DNA of 24,188 bases. It comes from CAZJKE01 sp964546585. Lineage in GTDB: Bacteria; Planctomycetota; Phycisphaerae; Phycisphaerales; SM1A02. The stretch covers positions 1-24,188 of the forward strand of contig CAZJKE010000028.1 in NCBI GenBank assembly GCA_964546585.1, read 5' to 3'. The position numbers and the translations under genes were made by a program. Shown here in pieces: positions 1 through 7,892 of this stretch (within the stretch, counting starts at the first letter, position 1; the number at the start of each line of letters is the position of its first letter). The notes beneath the pieces are model-generated. The model made no database searches. It saw only the letters and a list, made by a program, of their open reading frames with translations, and was not told where the DNA came from.

Positions 1-2
1 CC

Positions 3-1511
3 CTAGCAGGGACCCCACGCACCAATGATCAGCAGCAAATCGCTGACATCCACAACCCCGTCACCGTTGATGTCGGCAGGGCAATCCACGCAAACACCCC
101 AGTCGGCGATCGCGGCAAGCACGTCACTGACACCCACGACACCATCACCGTCCACATCGCCCTCGCAGTCACTCATCGGCGGCCCAAGTGACCCGTCGCT
201 GTTCACACGCTGCCCGTAGATGTCCTTGCCACCGCCGCGATCATCAGACCAGGCGAGCACTACGCCCCCATCAGCAGGTGCTGCGACAATTCTTCCCATG
301 GTGGAACTCCATGAGGAGACGGGCGTTGCCGCAATGATGCCCCCCGAACCATCAACCGCCATCCGGTTGATGATGTCATCGCCAAACGATGCCGATTGCC
401 CGTAGAACACAGCGGAAACATCCGACTGGTGCGCGGCAAAGGGACCGTACTGCGGTGCTACCGATGTCGGAAGGAGCATCACGCCCGCCGAACCCCAGAG
501 GAGCGAGCCGCCAGCCGTGAGCCGCTGCACGGAAATACCGTGATTGTTCTGGCCATTGTCGAGCGTGCGGAAAAAGACGATCAGTTCGCTGCCATCGCGA
601 ACCGCCACGGGGTCAACACGCTGCGTACTGCCGAGGCTCGAGGCGACCTGCACCTCGTATGTCACCGAACCGTCTGCAACCACCCGTGAGGCATATACCT
701 GTAGAGGACCGACCCCGTACCAGGTGAAGAAACCACCGCCCTGCCCGTCTCCAATGAAATCAGGAAACGCGCCCATCTGCAGGGAGTTGGTGGACATGAC
801 TGGGGCCAGTTCATCCCAGACCGCAGCACCGCCACTGCCGATTCGCTGCGCAAAGAGAAGCTTGGTGCCCCAGAAGGTCGTGTACTGCACGAAGGACGCC
901 AGCACACTGCCATCGAGCGACGGTTCCATATCCGACACCATGAGCGTGCCGCCGGCCGGGTCGCTCACAACAAGTGGCTGCAGCCAGAGGGCCTGTCCCT
1001 TCTGGTTGAGACGCTGGAACTTCGAGTCTTCACCACTGATCCAGCCAACCATGATTGCGTCCTCGCTGGCAGCAAGAACAGGCGAGGCAACAAACGTGCC
1101 CCCACCCTGCACAACCGTGGTCCAGTTCAGGCTGCCGCTTGCCGCAATGGAAGACACGAGTATGCCATCGCCACCAAACACTGCGTTGCGATAAGCGACG
1201 ACAGCGTTGCCCGCGGCATCCACGATGAGATCAAAGTCCATCGTCGATGAGTAGTTTCGATTGGCAATCAGAACACCATCATCCTTCCAGAGGGTGTTCC
1301 CCGCAGCATCGATCCGCTGGGCGTACACGTCATAACCACCGCTACGGTTGTCGAACCAACTGACATAACACCCACCATCCCCTGCAGCGGCGATCTTTGG
1401 GATCGCCTGTTCGCCGCTGGCGTCGCAAATCGGCAGGTTCACATCCGGCACATCAGGCCACTGGGCAGCGGCCGTGGAGGCAAGAGCGAACAGGCAAAGC
1501 AGTACTCTCAT
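3..1511 (-). CDS. Secreted protein with dockerin-like C-terminal tail
   Basis: This 502-residue protein starts with a signal peptide (hydrophobic core about residues 3-15, likely cleavage after AAA near residue 16). The body (about 20-440) has repeated units of the type YxVYAQRIDAAGxxLW and VSWFDNRSGGYDVYAQRI, which resemble beta-propeller or WD/BNR-like repeats of exported proteins. The last 57 residues hold two dockerin-like half-repeats, GDVDGDGVVGVSDVLAAIADW and DINGDGVVDVSDLLLIIGAW, with Asp/Asn spacing suited to calcium binding. A GGGGGG stretch just upstream of the ATG on the minus strand can serve as ribosome-binding site. The function is unknown; the export and tail are clear. No cohesin is seen in the window, so the tail may serve sorting or surface attachment rather than cellulosome assembly (inference). 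Confidence 0.85.
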   Translation of the reverse strand: MRVLLCLFALASTAAAQWPDVPDVNLPICDASGEQAIPKIAAAGDGGCYVSWFDNRSGGYDVYAQRIDAAGNTLWKDDGVLIANRNYSSTMDFDLIVDAAGNAVVAYRNAVFGGDGILVSSIAASGSLNWTTVVQGGGTFVASPVLAASEDAIMVGWISGEDSKFQRLNQKGQALWLQPLVVSDPAGGTLMVSDMEPSLDGSVLASFVQYTTFWGTKLLFAQRIGSGGAAVWDELAPVMSTNSLQMGAFPDFIGDGQGGGFFTWYGVGPLQVYASRVVADGSVTYEVQVASSLGSTQRVDPVAVRDGSELIVFFRTLDNGQNNHGISVQRLTAGGSLLWGSAGVMLLPTSVAPQYGPFAAHQSDVSAVFYGQSASFGDDIINRMAVDGSGGIIAATPVSSWSSTMGRIVAAPADGGVVLAWSDDRGGGKDIYGQRVNSDGSLGPPMSDCEGDVDGDGVVGVSDVLAAIADWGVCVDCPADINGDGVVDVSDLLLIIGAWGPC

Positions 1512-1558
1512 GAGTCCCCCCAGTATGGGGCAAACTCGGGCGGATACAAGTCCTTGGG

Positions 1559-1564
1559 TACACT
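1559..1564 (+). promoter_or_regulatory. Possible -10 element (TACACT)
   Basis: TACACT ends exactly six bases before the ATG at 1571, and no Shine-Dalgarno sequence is visible between them. If used, transcription would start at or next to the A of the ATG, giving a leaderless mRNA. No convincing -35 box is seen. This is a pattern-based guess. Confidence 0.25.
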
Positions 1565-1570
1565 GATCAC

Positions 1571-2089
1571 ATGTCCAAGGGCAAAAACAAGCGAAAAAAA
1601 CGTGGGGGCGGTCGGCCCACCAGTGGACCTGAGGCGGGTATCGGCGAGGTCGAACGCATTGCGGGCGAACTTGCCGCCACGGAGGACGCCGGGCCGCTCT
1701 GGGGCGAGTTGCACAGGACGCTCATGAAGGCGGGCGCAGACGCGACGCAAACCATGCGGGTCATCGCGGCACGCGACCTTGACGAACTTGGCCACCTCAT
1801 CGCTCGCCTCAAGGGCGAGGAGCAGGCCGTAGTAGAAGCCGAGCCCGAGCCGCTGCCTGAGATCGATAACGAAACCAAACGCCAGGCCATGAAGACATTC
1901 CGGCGCCGCATGAAACTCCTGCGGCTCGACCGCGAGTCGAAACTTGGCGTGGGTCCGCTGACCACCGGTAAGACCGCTGACTTCGACTCCATGCAGGCCC
2001 CGCATGACTTCCCCGATGAAGTGTGGCGGGTACTTGTGGCCGAAGGTCAACTCAAGGATGTCGGTGATGGGTTCTACGCGCTGCCGTGA
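1571..2089 (+). CDS. Small conserved hypothetical protein, planctomycete type
   Basis: The 172-residue product begins with a very basic stretch (Lys/Arg-rich, residues 2-15). It continues with a helical middle (about 25-95) and a C-terminal module with KLLRLDRESKLGVGPLTTGK, then FPDEVWRVL and a final GDGFYALP. That final module resembles, from memory, a conserved domain in planctomycete proteins of unknown function. There is no signal peptide or membrane segment, so it is probably cytoplasmic. The basic N-terminus might contact nucleic acid (inference). Its TGA stop overlaps the GTG start of the next gene as GTGA at 2086-2089, so the two are likely cotranscribed and translationally coupled. 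No ribosome-binding site is visible upstream of its ATG. Confidence 0.75.
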   Translation: MSKGKNKRKKRGGGRPTSGPEAGIGEVERIAGELAATEDAGPLWGELHRTLMKAGADATQTMRVIAARDLDELGHLIARLKGEEQAVVEAEPEPLPEIDNETKRQAMKTFRRRMKLLRLDRESKLGVGPLTTGKTADFDSMQAPHDFPDEVWRVLVAEGQLKDVGDGFYALP

Positions 2090-2703
2090 GTGCCGCTGCG
2101 TCCCGTGCGAGTGTCTGGTGGGTCGCCCTTGGCTACTACGCGGGGTTTTTTCTGTTGTGGACGATCTCGCATGAATTGAGCGACATGCATGAAACGCGGT
2201 ATGCGCTCTACTTTGACTGGGAAACGCGCATTCCGTTTCAAGCGTGGGTCCTGCCGCTCTATTTTTCGCTGGACGTTGCAGTTGCGCTGTTTCCGTTTGC
2301 CTTTCGATCGTGGCGTGAAGCGCTGCCGCCGATGGGTACGCTGCTTGCGCAAACTGCGATCGCAGCGCCGTTCTTTGTCTTCATTCCAATCGGTCCCGGG
2401 TATGTCAATGACATGTCCAGTGGTGTCTGGGGCGCATATCTGTTTGAACCGCTTGGCCTTGCCAATGTTTCGCAGTGGAACCACCTCCCGTCCTTGCATG
2501 TGGCGTATGCGTTCACGCTGGCATGGGCGATCGGCCCGAGGTGGCGGACTTGGGCGATGATCTGGGCGACTGCGGTGTCTGCATCAACGATGCTCGTTCA
2601 CGAACACCACTTGATATGCGTCATCACGGGGTTTGTGCTGTTCCTCGTGACGATCACGACCGTGTACCCCTTTCTCCAAAGGTGCAGTATCCTGAGAGCG
2701 TGA
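2086..2703 (+). CDS. PAP2-like membrane protein with an altered catalytic motif
   Basis: This 205-residue protein has about five to six hydrophobic segments (around 11-27, 54-72, 85-102, 138-150, 155-170, 177-195). It carries the PAP2/inositolphosphorylceramide-synthase-like motif LPSLHVAYAF at 134-143 and a second motif HEHHLICVITG at 172-182. The family acts on lipid phosphates at the membrane, using a His in each motif and an Asp in HxxxD. Here the position expected for that Asp is Cys178, so activity may be altered or lost, or my alignment may be off. The GTG start overlaps the upstream stop (GTGA, 2086-2089), and its own TGA overlaps the next GTG (2700-2703). Other PAP2 subfamilies are possible; the exact substrate cannot be told. 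Confidence 0.75.
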   Translation: MSAAASRASVWWVALGYYAGFFLLWTISHELSDMHETRYALYFDWETRIPFQAWVLPLYFSLDVAVALFPFAFRSWREALPPMGTLLAQTAIAAPFFVFIPIGPGYVNDMSSGVWGAYLFEPLGLANVSQWNHLPSLHVAYAFTLAWAIGPRWRTWAMIWATAVSASTMLVHEHHLICVITGFVLFLVTITTVYPFLQRCSILRA

Positions 2704-3461
2704 GCGTCAAAGGCCTGGCACACATCCACATTCCCGCGATTCATCGAACATGGGGCGGCGTGTTTCTTCGGTTCGGCATGGCGATCGGTTTGGTTGCCGG
2801 ACTGTATCTGCTCTTTCACTACGGGCTTGAGCCGTACATGCCCGCGGTAGATGAGTACATCCGAAACCTCGGGGCCTGGGGCCCCGTGCTGTTCATGCTG
2901 GTGGTCATTTTGGGCGCGACGCTGGGGTTTCCAGAATCCGTACTCGCCGTGGCCGCTGGCGCAGTGTTTGGCATCTGGTGGGGATTCCTCTGGATATCGA
3001 TCGCCGGGGTGATTGCCGCGTTTCTCATGTTCTGGATTGGCCGGCACCTGCTCCGCAGCAAGGTTGATGCGTACCTGAAGCGGCACCCGAAACTGAATGC
3101 TGTCGACGCAGCCGTATCCGATTCCGGATTCAGGCTGATTGCGTTGCTCAGATTCTCCCCGCTGAACTTCACCCTTCTCTGCTACCTGATGGCAGTGAGC
3201 CGGGCCAAGTTTGCGCCATATGCGCTCGCGTCCGTGTGCATGCTGCCCGGATTCCTGTCGACCGTGTATATCGGCTACGCCGCGAAACATTCGGCTGATC
3301 TTGCGCAAACATACAAGTCAACTGGCAGCCTGCCCCCGGGCGATTCCATCACCCACGAGATCACCGTGTACGGCGGCATGGTGCTTGCGGTAACGGTGAG
3401 CGTTGTCATTGCGAAGATCGCCATGAAGGCTATTCACGATCAATCACAGGTATCAGAATGA
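2700..3461 (+). CDS. TVP38/TMEM64 (DedA-like, SNARE-associated) membrane protein
   Basis: I chose the GTG at 2700 (253 residues) because it overlaps the upstream stop as GTGA; a longer frame upstream only shadows the PAP2-like gene. There are about six hydrophobic segments. The family core is visible as GATLGFPESVLAVAAGAVFG near residues 79-98, then FWIGRHLLR, and LRFSPLNFTLLCYLMAVSR near 150-168, followed by the PGFLSTVYIGYAA region. The family belongs to the DedA superfamily, linked to lipid scrambling and membrane homeostasis. The pairing with a PAP2-like gene suggests a shared role in envelope lipid handling (inference). The last 9 bases overlap the end of the convergent porin gene. Confidence 0.85.
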   Translation: MSVKGLAHIHIPAIHRTWGGVFLRFGMAIGLVAGLYLLFHYGLEPYMPAVDEYIRNLGAWGPVLFMLVVILGATLGFPESVLAVAAGAVFGIWWGFLWISIAGVIAAFLMFWIGRHLLRSKVDAYLKRHPKLNAVDAAVSDSGFRLIALLRFSPLNFTLLCYLMAVSRAKFAPYALASVCMLPGFLSTVYIGYAAKHSADLAQTYKSTGSLPPGDSITHEITVYGGMVLAVTVSVVIAKIAMKAIHDQSQVSE

Positions 3462-4688
3462 CCACGTCGTTCGAAAACCCCAGATGACCGAATCGCCGAG
3501 ACCAATGTCATTGTCACGGACGTACTGCACAACCGGGCCGGTGTAGAGCGAATGCGTCAGATGCGTTCGCCAGTACCACTCCAGCATTGTGCGATGACCC
3601 TCCACTGGGCGGCCAAGGCGGGACATCTTTGCATACGCCACCGCGAGTCCCATACTGCTGTGCTGGCAATCGAAGGGCTTGTCGATCGCAATGCCGGTCG
3701 ACACGCTGAAGGTCGATGGCGTCACGTTGCCGCTGCCCCCGCCGATGCGACCAAAGATCGACACATTGTCCGCAACCTCCTGATCGAAGTTGAACAGGCC
3801 ACCCCATCCGTCGATGTCGCCCGTGCCGGAGGCGTTGGCGATCCCGTTGTGCCAGAGAAGGAACCGGTAGTTTCCTCTGCGCTCCGTGCCATTGATGTTG
3901 GGATGAGCGGCGATGTCAAGTTCCGCAACAGAGAAGAGATGTGATGCAGAGAGCCCGTCGAACCCGACTGTATTGCCGCCACTCTCGCTGTTCGCAATGC
4001 CGATGCGCATGACGACATCGCTTGCGACATCCCATTCGACATTGGCGCCAAATCCATATCCAGGCAGCGGGTTGGAGATCGACTGGTTGAAATTGAGCGA
4101 CATGAACCCACTCGTCGGATCGTATGCAATGGCGTTCGTATCAAAGAAGTCTGCATCAAGGATCTTGCCGATCCGGAATCGGACATCGTGTTCAGAGACC
4201 GCCTGCTGCCAATAGAGTTGGGCGATGAACAAGTCTTCACTGGTAAGGATGTTGTTGAGGGCAAGCGGGTCCGCTACCGAGTCCGCGAGGGGTGGATGTG
4301 ACGCAGTCCCAATTCCTGCATTGCCCTCCACGCTGAAGACCACCTGCCCGAGCCCGGCATCATCGTGCCAGAGCGTCGCGTGTCCGGCAACACCGTAAAA
4401 TGCCATCGAACGGGTTGAATCTGTTCCGGGCAGCACTTCACTGGCGTGCTGCCAGGTCCAGGCTGCGGACGGTTCCACATCGATGGAGGCAGCCGCGGCG
4501 GCTTCGCGGATGGCGGTTGTCAGATCATCAAGAGGTGCCATGGGCGCAATGTCGATGAGCGGCTCACTTGCGACCGCCTTGTCATCGGCGATCTTCTGAT
4601 GATGGTGGTGCCGATGATCATCCAGCGGCTCCTGCGCGGTGGCAGCGGTCAAGAGAGTGAAGGTGAAAATGCAACCAAATCGCATCAT
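3453..4688 (-). CDS. OprB-like carbohydrate-selective porin
   Basis: The 411-residue product has a signal peptide ending near residue 18 (TAATAQ). The sequence matches the OprB porin pattern: FRIGKILDADFFDTNAIAYD, then SGFMSLNFNQSISNPLPGYGFG, alternating beta-strands throughout, and a C-terminal Phe (TTWSF), a usual outer-membrane barrel sorting signal. OprB proteins form outer-membrane channels for sugars and other small solutes. Just after the signal peptide lies a His cluster, DDHRHHHHQK, that could bind metal ions (inference). The ATG overlaps the stop of the exonuclease gene as ATGA (4685-4688), so the two are likely cotranscribed. A second in-frame ATG lies one codon downstream. Substrate is not predictable from sequence. 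Confidence 0.85.
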   Translation of the reverse strand: MMRFGCIFTFTLLTAATAQEPLDDHRHHHHQKIADDKAVASEPLIDIAPMAPLDDLTTAIREAAAAASIDVEPSAAWTWQHASEVLPGTDSTRSMAFYGVAGHATLWHDDAGLGQVVFSVEGNAGIGTASHPPLADSVADPLALNNILTSEDLFIAQLYWQQAVSEHDVRFRIGKILDADFFDTNAIAYDPTSGFMSLNFNQSISNPLPGYGFGANVEWDVASDVVMRIGIANSESGGNTVGFDGLSASHLFSVAELDIAAHPNINGTERRGNYRFLLWHNGIANASGTGDIDGWGGLFNFDQEVADNVSIFGRIGGGSGNVTPSTFSVSTGIAIDKPFDCQHSSMGLAVAYAKMSRLGRPVEGHRTMLEWYWRTHLTHSLYTGPVVQYVRDNDIGLGDSVIWGFRTTWSF

Positions 4689-5368
4689 GCATCAAATCCA
4701 AGAAGTTGGCTGAGGATGATGGGTTTGCGAAGAACGCGGAACACGACATCGACATCGGCCGCGGCGCGGTGGGCGTCGGCATCATCAACACCAAGTTGAG
4801 CACGAATGGTCGCAAGTTTGCGGTTGGGAAGCCCGTACGACTTTTTCCATGGAATGCCCCAGCAGGAACAGAGCCAGGTGAGGTCGGCGGTCGCTGGGAG
4901 AATGTCCTCCAGGAATGCCTTGTCGAAGGACGCGTTGTGGGCCACGACGAACGTAGCAGTCTGCAGGATGGTCTCGATGCGCGGTAGATCGAGCGTCTGC
5001 CCGCGAACCATGTCGTCGGTGATGCCATGAATGGCACTCAATGCCGGCGGAATGGGGTCCATGGGTTCCTGAAAGCCAGAGTAATCCTCTTCAACATCGA
5101 CGACCTCGCAGGTAACGGCGTCGAAGCGGAATACAACGACAGCGAACTCCACGATCTCCGCACCCTCGCGGATGCTCAGCCCGGTGGTTTCGACGTCAAC
5201 AATCGCTGCGGTTCTCTGGACCCACTGACGGGAATCAATGCCGCCACCGAAAAGAGAACCCTTCATGTCCAACCACTGCCGGGCTGCTTCGCGCCAAGAT
5301 TGCGTTGGTACTGCGTTCTGCCGCCAGGCGGTCTCCAACTGTTCTTCCAATTCGACGAGTTCGGTCAT
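4685..5368 (-). CDS. DEDDh 3'-5' exonuclease, DNA polymerase III epsilon-like
   Basis: The 227-residue protein has a helical N-terminal extension (about 1-52) and then the exonuclease fold. All DEDDh motifs are present: VDVETTG (Asp58, Glu60), HNASFD (Asp149) and HRAAADVD (His200, Asp205). IHGITDDMV (113-121) is also typical of the epsilon/DnaQ group. Such enzymes remove nucleotides from 3' ends for proofreading, DNA repair or RNA trimming; it is not clear whether this is the replicative subunit. The start is divergent from preA with only 26 bases between them. The stop overlaps the porin start (ATGA). An exonuclease coupled to a porin is an odd pairing and may reflect only shared transcription. 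Confidence 0.9.
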   Translation of the reverse strand: MTELVELEEQLETAWRQNAVPTQSWREAARQWLDMKGSLFGGGIDSRQWVQRTAAIVDVETTGLSIREGAEIVEFAVVVFRFDAVTCEVVDVEEDYSGFQEPMDPIPPALSAIHGITDDMVRGQTLDLPRIETILQTATFVVAHNASFDKAFLEDILPATADLTWLCSCWGIPWKKSYGLPNRKLATIRAQLGVDDADAHRAAADVDVVFRVLRKPIILSQLLGFDA

Positions 5369-5382
5369 TTCGGCGTGCAGCC

Positions 5383-5389
5383 TATCATA
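5383..5389. promoter_or_regulatory. Symmetric -10-like element between preA and exonuclease genes
   Basis: The bases TATCATA read as TATCAT on the plus strand (5383-5388) and TATGAT on the minus strand (5384-5389). Both are good -10 hexamers pointing at the two divergent genes. On the plus strand the hexamer ends six bases before the preA ATG, so preA mRNA could be leaderless; no Shine-Dalgarno sequence precedes that ATG. On the minus strand the leader to the exonuclease ATG would be about 9 bases. No good -35 box is seen on either side, so this is tentative. Confidence 0.4.
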
Positions 5390-5394
5390 CGGTC

Positions 5395-6522
5395 ATGCCA
5401 ACACTTGAAACCACCGTCAACGGACTTGTGCTCCCGAACCCATTCATCATCGGATCGGGCCCGCCCGGCACAAATGCGAATGTCATCAATCGCGCCTTTG
5501 ACGAGGGCTGGGGGGCCGTCGTAGCGAAGACCATCAGCCTCGATGCGTCGAAGGTGACGAATGTTGCGCCGCGGTATGCCCGAATGCGGGCTGCGGAAAC
5601 GCGTGAGATTTTCGGCTGGGAGAACATCGAACTGATCAGCGACCGGCCATTTGACACATGGCTTGAGGAGTTTGATGCCATCAAACAGGCGCATCCGGAG
5701 GGCGTGCTCATTGCGTCGATCATGGAGGAGTGCAACGAGCAGGGGTGGATCGAGATCGTCGAACGATGCCAGGATGCCGGCGTCGATGCATTTGAACTCA
5801 ACTACTCGTGCCCACACGGGCTTCCGGAGCGGAAGATGGGGGCGGCGATGGGCGAAAACCCCGACATCGTCGAGGAGGTCAGCGGTTGGGTGATGAAGGT
5901 GGCGAAGAAGCCGGTCTGGGCGAAGATGACGCCGAATGTAACCCACATAACTGATCCAGCGCGTGCGGCTCTGAGAAGCGGGTGCGACGGAGTCGCCGCG
6001 ATCAACACGATTCTGAGCGTGATGGGCGTCGACTTGGAAACACTGCGCCCGCAGCCGACGGTTGAGGGGTACTCCGTCCCGGGTGGCTATTCCTGCAAGG
6101 CTGTGCGGCCAATTGCACTGCGCATGGTGATGGAGTTGGCGCGAATGATTGGCAAGGAGTTTCCGGATCGGACGATCAGCGGAATCGGCGGGATCGAGAC
6201 GGGCGAGGACGCGGCGCAGTTCATTCTGCTGGGCGCAGACACCGTGCAGGTGTGCACCGGTGTCATGATGCACGGGTACGGCGTAGTCCGGGAGATGTGT
6301 GACCACCTGTTGTCATTCATGGAGGGCCATGGGTTCGAATCGATCAACGACTTCCGAGGCGCGAGCCTCCCCTACTTCAGCACGCACGCCGATCTGGTGC
6401 AGCGACAGGCCGATGCCAAAGCCGCCGCCAAGGCCCGCCGCGCGGGTATGGTTCAACAGGACACCCAGTGGTCCGGCGACGACTTCGTCGAGCAATCCGA
6501 CCGACTCGTCTCCAACGACTAG
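5395..6522 (+). CDS. preA: Dihydropyrimidine dehydrogenase, PreA-like, lacking the ferredoxin domain
   Basis: This FMN-dependent TIM-barrel enzyme reduces uracil or thymine to the 5,6-dihydro form, the first step of reductive pyrimidine breakdown. The 375-residue product (ATG at 5395) shows NPFIIGSGPPG (15-25), VVAKTISLD (42-50), ELNYSCPHGLPERKMG (134-149), AKMTPNVT (176-183), AAINTILSVMG (201-211), GGYSCKAVRPIALR (230-243) and GIGGIETGEDA (263-273). The E. coli subunit is about 411 residues and ends in a two-cluster ferredoxin domain. Here no CxxCxxC motif exists and the tail is Ala/Lys/Arg-rich instead. The residue aligned with the active-site Cys of mammalian DPD is Met152. No preT is in the window. 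The gene is convergent with the catabolic operon, and both stops share CTAG at 6519-6522. A related activity on another substrate is possible. Confidence 0.85.
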   Translation: MPTLETTVNGLVLPNPFIIGSGPPGTNANVINRAFDEGWGAVVAKTISLDASKVTNVAPRYARMRAAETREIFGWENIELISDRPFDTWLEEFDAIKQAHPEGVLIASIMEECNEQGWIEIVERCQDAGVDAFELNYSCPHGLPERKMGAAMGENPDIVEEVSGWVMKVAKKPVWAKMTPNVTHITDPARAALRSGCDGVAAINTILSVMGVDLETLRPQPTVEGYSVPGGYSCKAVRPIALRMVMELARMIGKEFPDRTISGIGGIETGEDAAQFILLGADTVQVCTGVMMHGYGVVREMCDHLLSFMEGHGFESINDFRGASLPYFSTHADLVQRQADAKAAAKARRAGMVQQDTQWSGDDFVEQSDRLVSND

Positions 6523-7892
6523 CGGGCGATGTACCGGCCGCCGCCGTCAGGGCCCGTGTACAAACCGGCGGCGGCGACGACTTTGCCTCGGAGCAGGACA
6601 GTCTCGGCGCGGCCGCAGCGATCCATACCCTCGAAGCCGCTGTAGTCCACCTTTGACAAACCATCGGCATGGGTAAACGTCCCGTGGAATTCCGGGTCGT
6701 AGATCACGACATCAGCATCCGACCCAACGGCAAGCGCCCCCTTCCGCGGATACATGTTGAACACCTTTGCCACGTTCGTGCTGCATGCATCCACCATCGT
6801 CCGAAAATCAATTCGATCGCGGCACACTCCATGCGTGTGCACCAGATCCACACGCTCCTGAATCGACGGAATACCATTGGGAATCAGCGTAAACGCATCG
6901 CGGCCCATGTCCTTCTGTCCATGAAAGTTGAACGGCGCATGATCAGTGCCAATCGTCGACACATCCCCGCGGGCAATCGCATCCCACAGACGTTCATGTT
7001 CCTCGACATCCCGCAGCGGCGGCGACATCACAAACTTCGCCCCCTCGAAATCTGGACGCTCTGCGAAAGTGCGATCCAACACCAGATGCGGCGCAACAGC
7101 CTCGATATGCACATTGACGCCACGACTACGCGCCTCAAGCGCCCTGTCGATCGCAAGGCCACAAGATGTATGCACGATGTACACTTCCGCCCCCGTCAAC
7201 TCCGCAAACGCGCACAAGTGATTCACGCCATCCGCCTCGACCGTGCGGGGGCGCGACGGTTCGTGCCAGCAGGGATCGGTCTTCCCATCCGCAATCAAAC
7301 GCTTCTGCATTGCGTCAATCGCCTCGGCGTTTTCGCAGTGCGCAGTAATGACGACACCGAGTTCACTTGCCAACTCCATGAGCGCAAAGAGCTCTTCGTC
7401 CGGAATGTCCAGCGCCCCCTTGTAAGCAAGAAACACCTTGAAGGACTGCACGCCTTCGCTCGCCACCAACTCCCGGACCTGCTCTCTTGCCAGATCGTCG
7501 AACCGCACGACCGAAAGGTGGAATGAGTAGTCGCAACACGCCCCCTCCTCCGCAAGCCCCTTCCAAGCATCAAACGCCGCCCGCGGCTCATCCTCCGGCC
7601 CCGGACAAATCATCTCAATGATCGTCGTCGTCCCGCCGACAAGCGCCGCCTTTGTCGCCGACGCATGATCGTCAATTGCGTTGGTCCCCATGAACGGCAG
7701 GTGAATGTGTACATGCGGATCAATGAACCCAGGAAACACCAACTTGCCAGTTGCATCAATGACCTGGTTCCCCGCAAGCCCCCCGCCTTTCCGCACCTCC
7801 GCAATCGTCTCGCCATTGATGCCGACATCACCGACAAATTCGCCATCTGGCGCAAAGACCGTCCCGCCACTGATGACCAGATCGCAGGTCAC
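6519..7892 (-). CDS. hydA: Dihydropyrimidinase (D-hydantoinase family)
   Basis: This amidohydrolase opens the dihydrouracil or dihydrothymine ring to N-carbamoyl-beta-alanine or N-carbamoyl-beta-aminoisobutyrate. The 457-residue length fits the family. Metal ligands are visible in order: DPHVH (His60, His62), FLAYKG (Lys158, the carboxylated lysine), AHCENAEA (His185), YIVHTSC (His241) and GTDHAPF (Asp317). The later HGQKDMG and IPNGIPSIQER segments are also typical of this family. The start is a GTG that overlaps the aminotransferase stop as GTGA (7889-7892), with GAGG about nine bases upstream. It is the last gene of the minus-strand catabolic run. Hydantoinase activity on other five-membered rings is possible, but the neighbours point to pyrimidines. 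Confidence 0.95.
   Translation of the reverse strand: MTCDLVISGGTVFAPDGEFVGDVGINGETIAEVRKGGGLAGNQVIDATGKLVFPGFIDPHVHIHLPFMGTNAIDDHASATKAALVGGTTTIIEMICPGPEDEPRAAFDAWKGLAEEGACCDYSFHLSVVRFDDLAREQVRELVASEGVQSFKVFLAYKGALDIPDEELFALMELASELGVVITAHCENAEAIDAMQKRLIADGKTDPCWHEPSRPRTVEADGVNHLCAFAELTGAEVYIVHTSCGLAIDRALEARSRGVNVHIEAVAPHLVLDRTFAERPDFEGAKFVMSPPLRDVEEHERLWDAIARGDVSTIGTDHAPFNFHGQKDMGRDAFTLIPNGIPSIQERVDLVHTHGVCRDRIDFRTMVDACSTNVAKVFNMYPRKGALAVGSDADVVIYDPEFHGTFTHADGLSKVDYSGFEGMDRCGRAETVLLRGKVVAAAGLYTGPDGGGRYIAR

Noticed and set aside
5365..6306. Minus-strand open frame (313 codons) opposite preA
   Set aside because: It is rich in Arg, His and Leu with no recognisable motif, and lies fully inside the confident preA gene.
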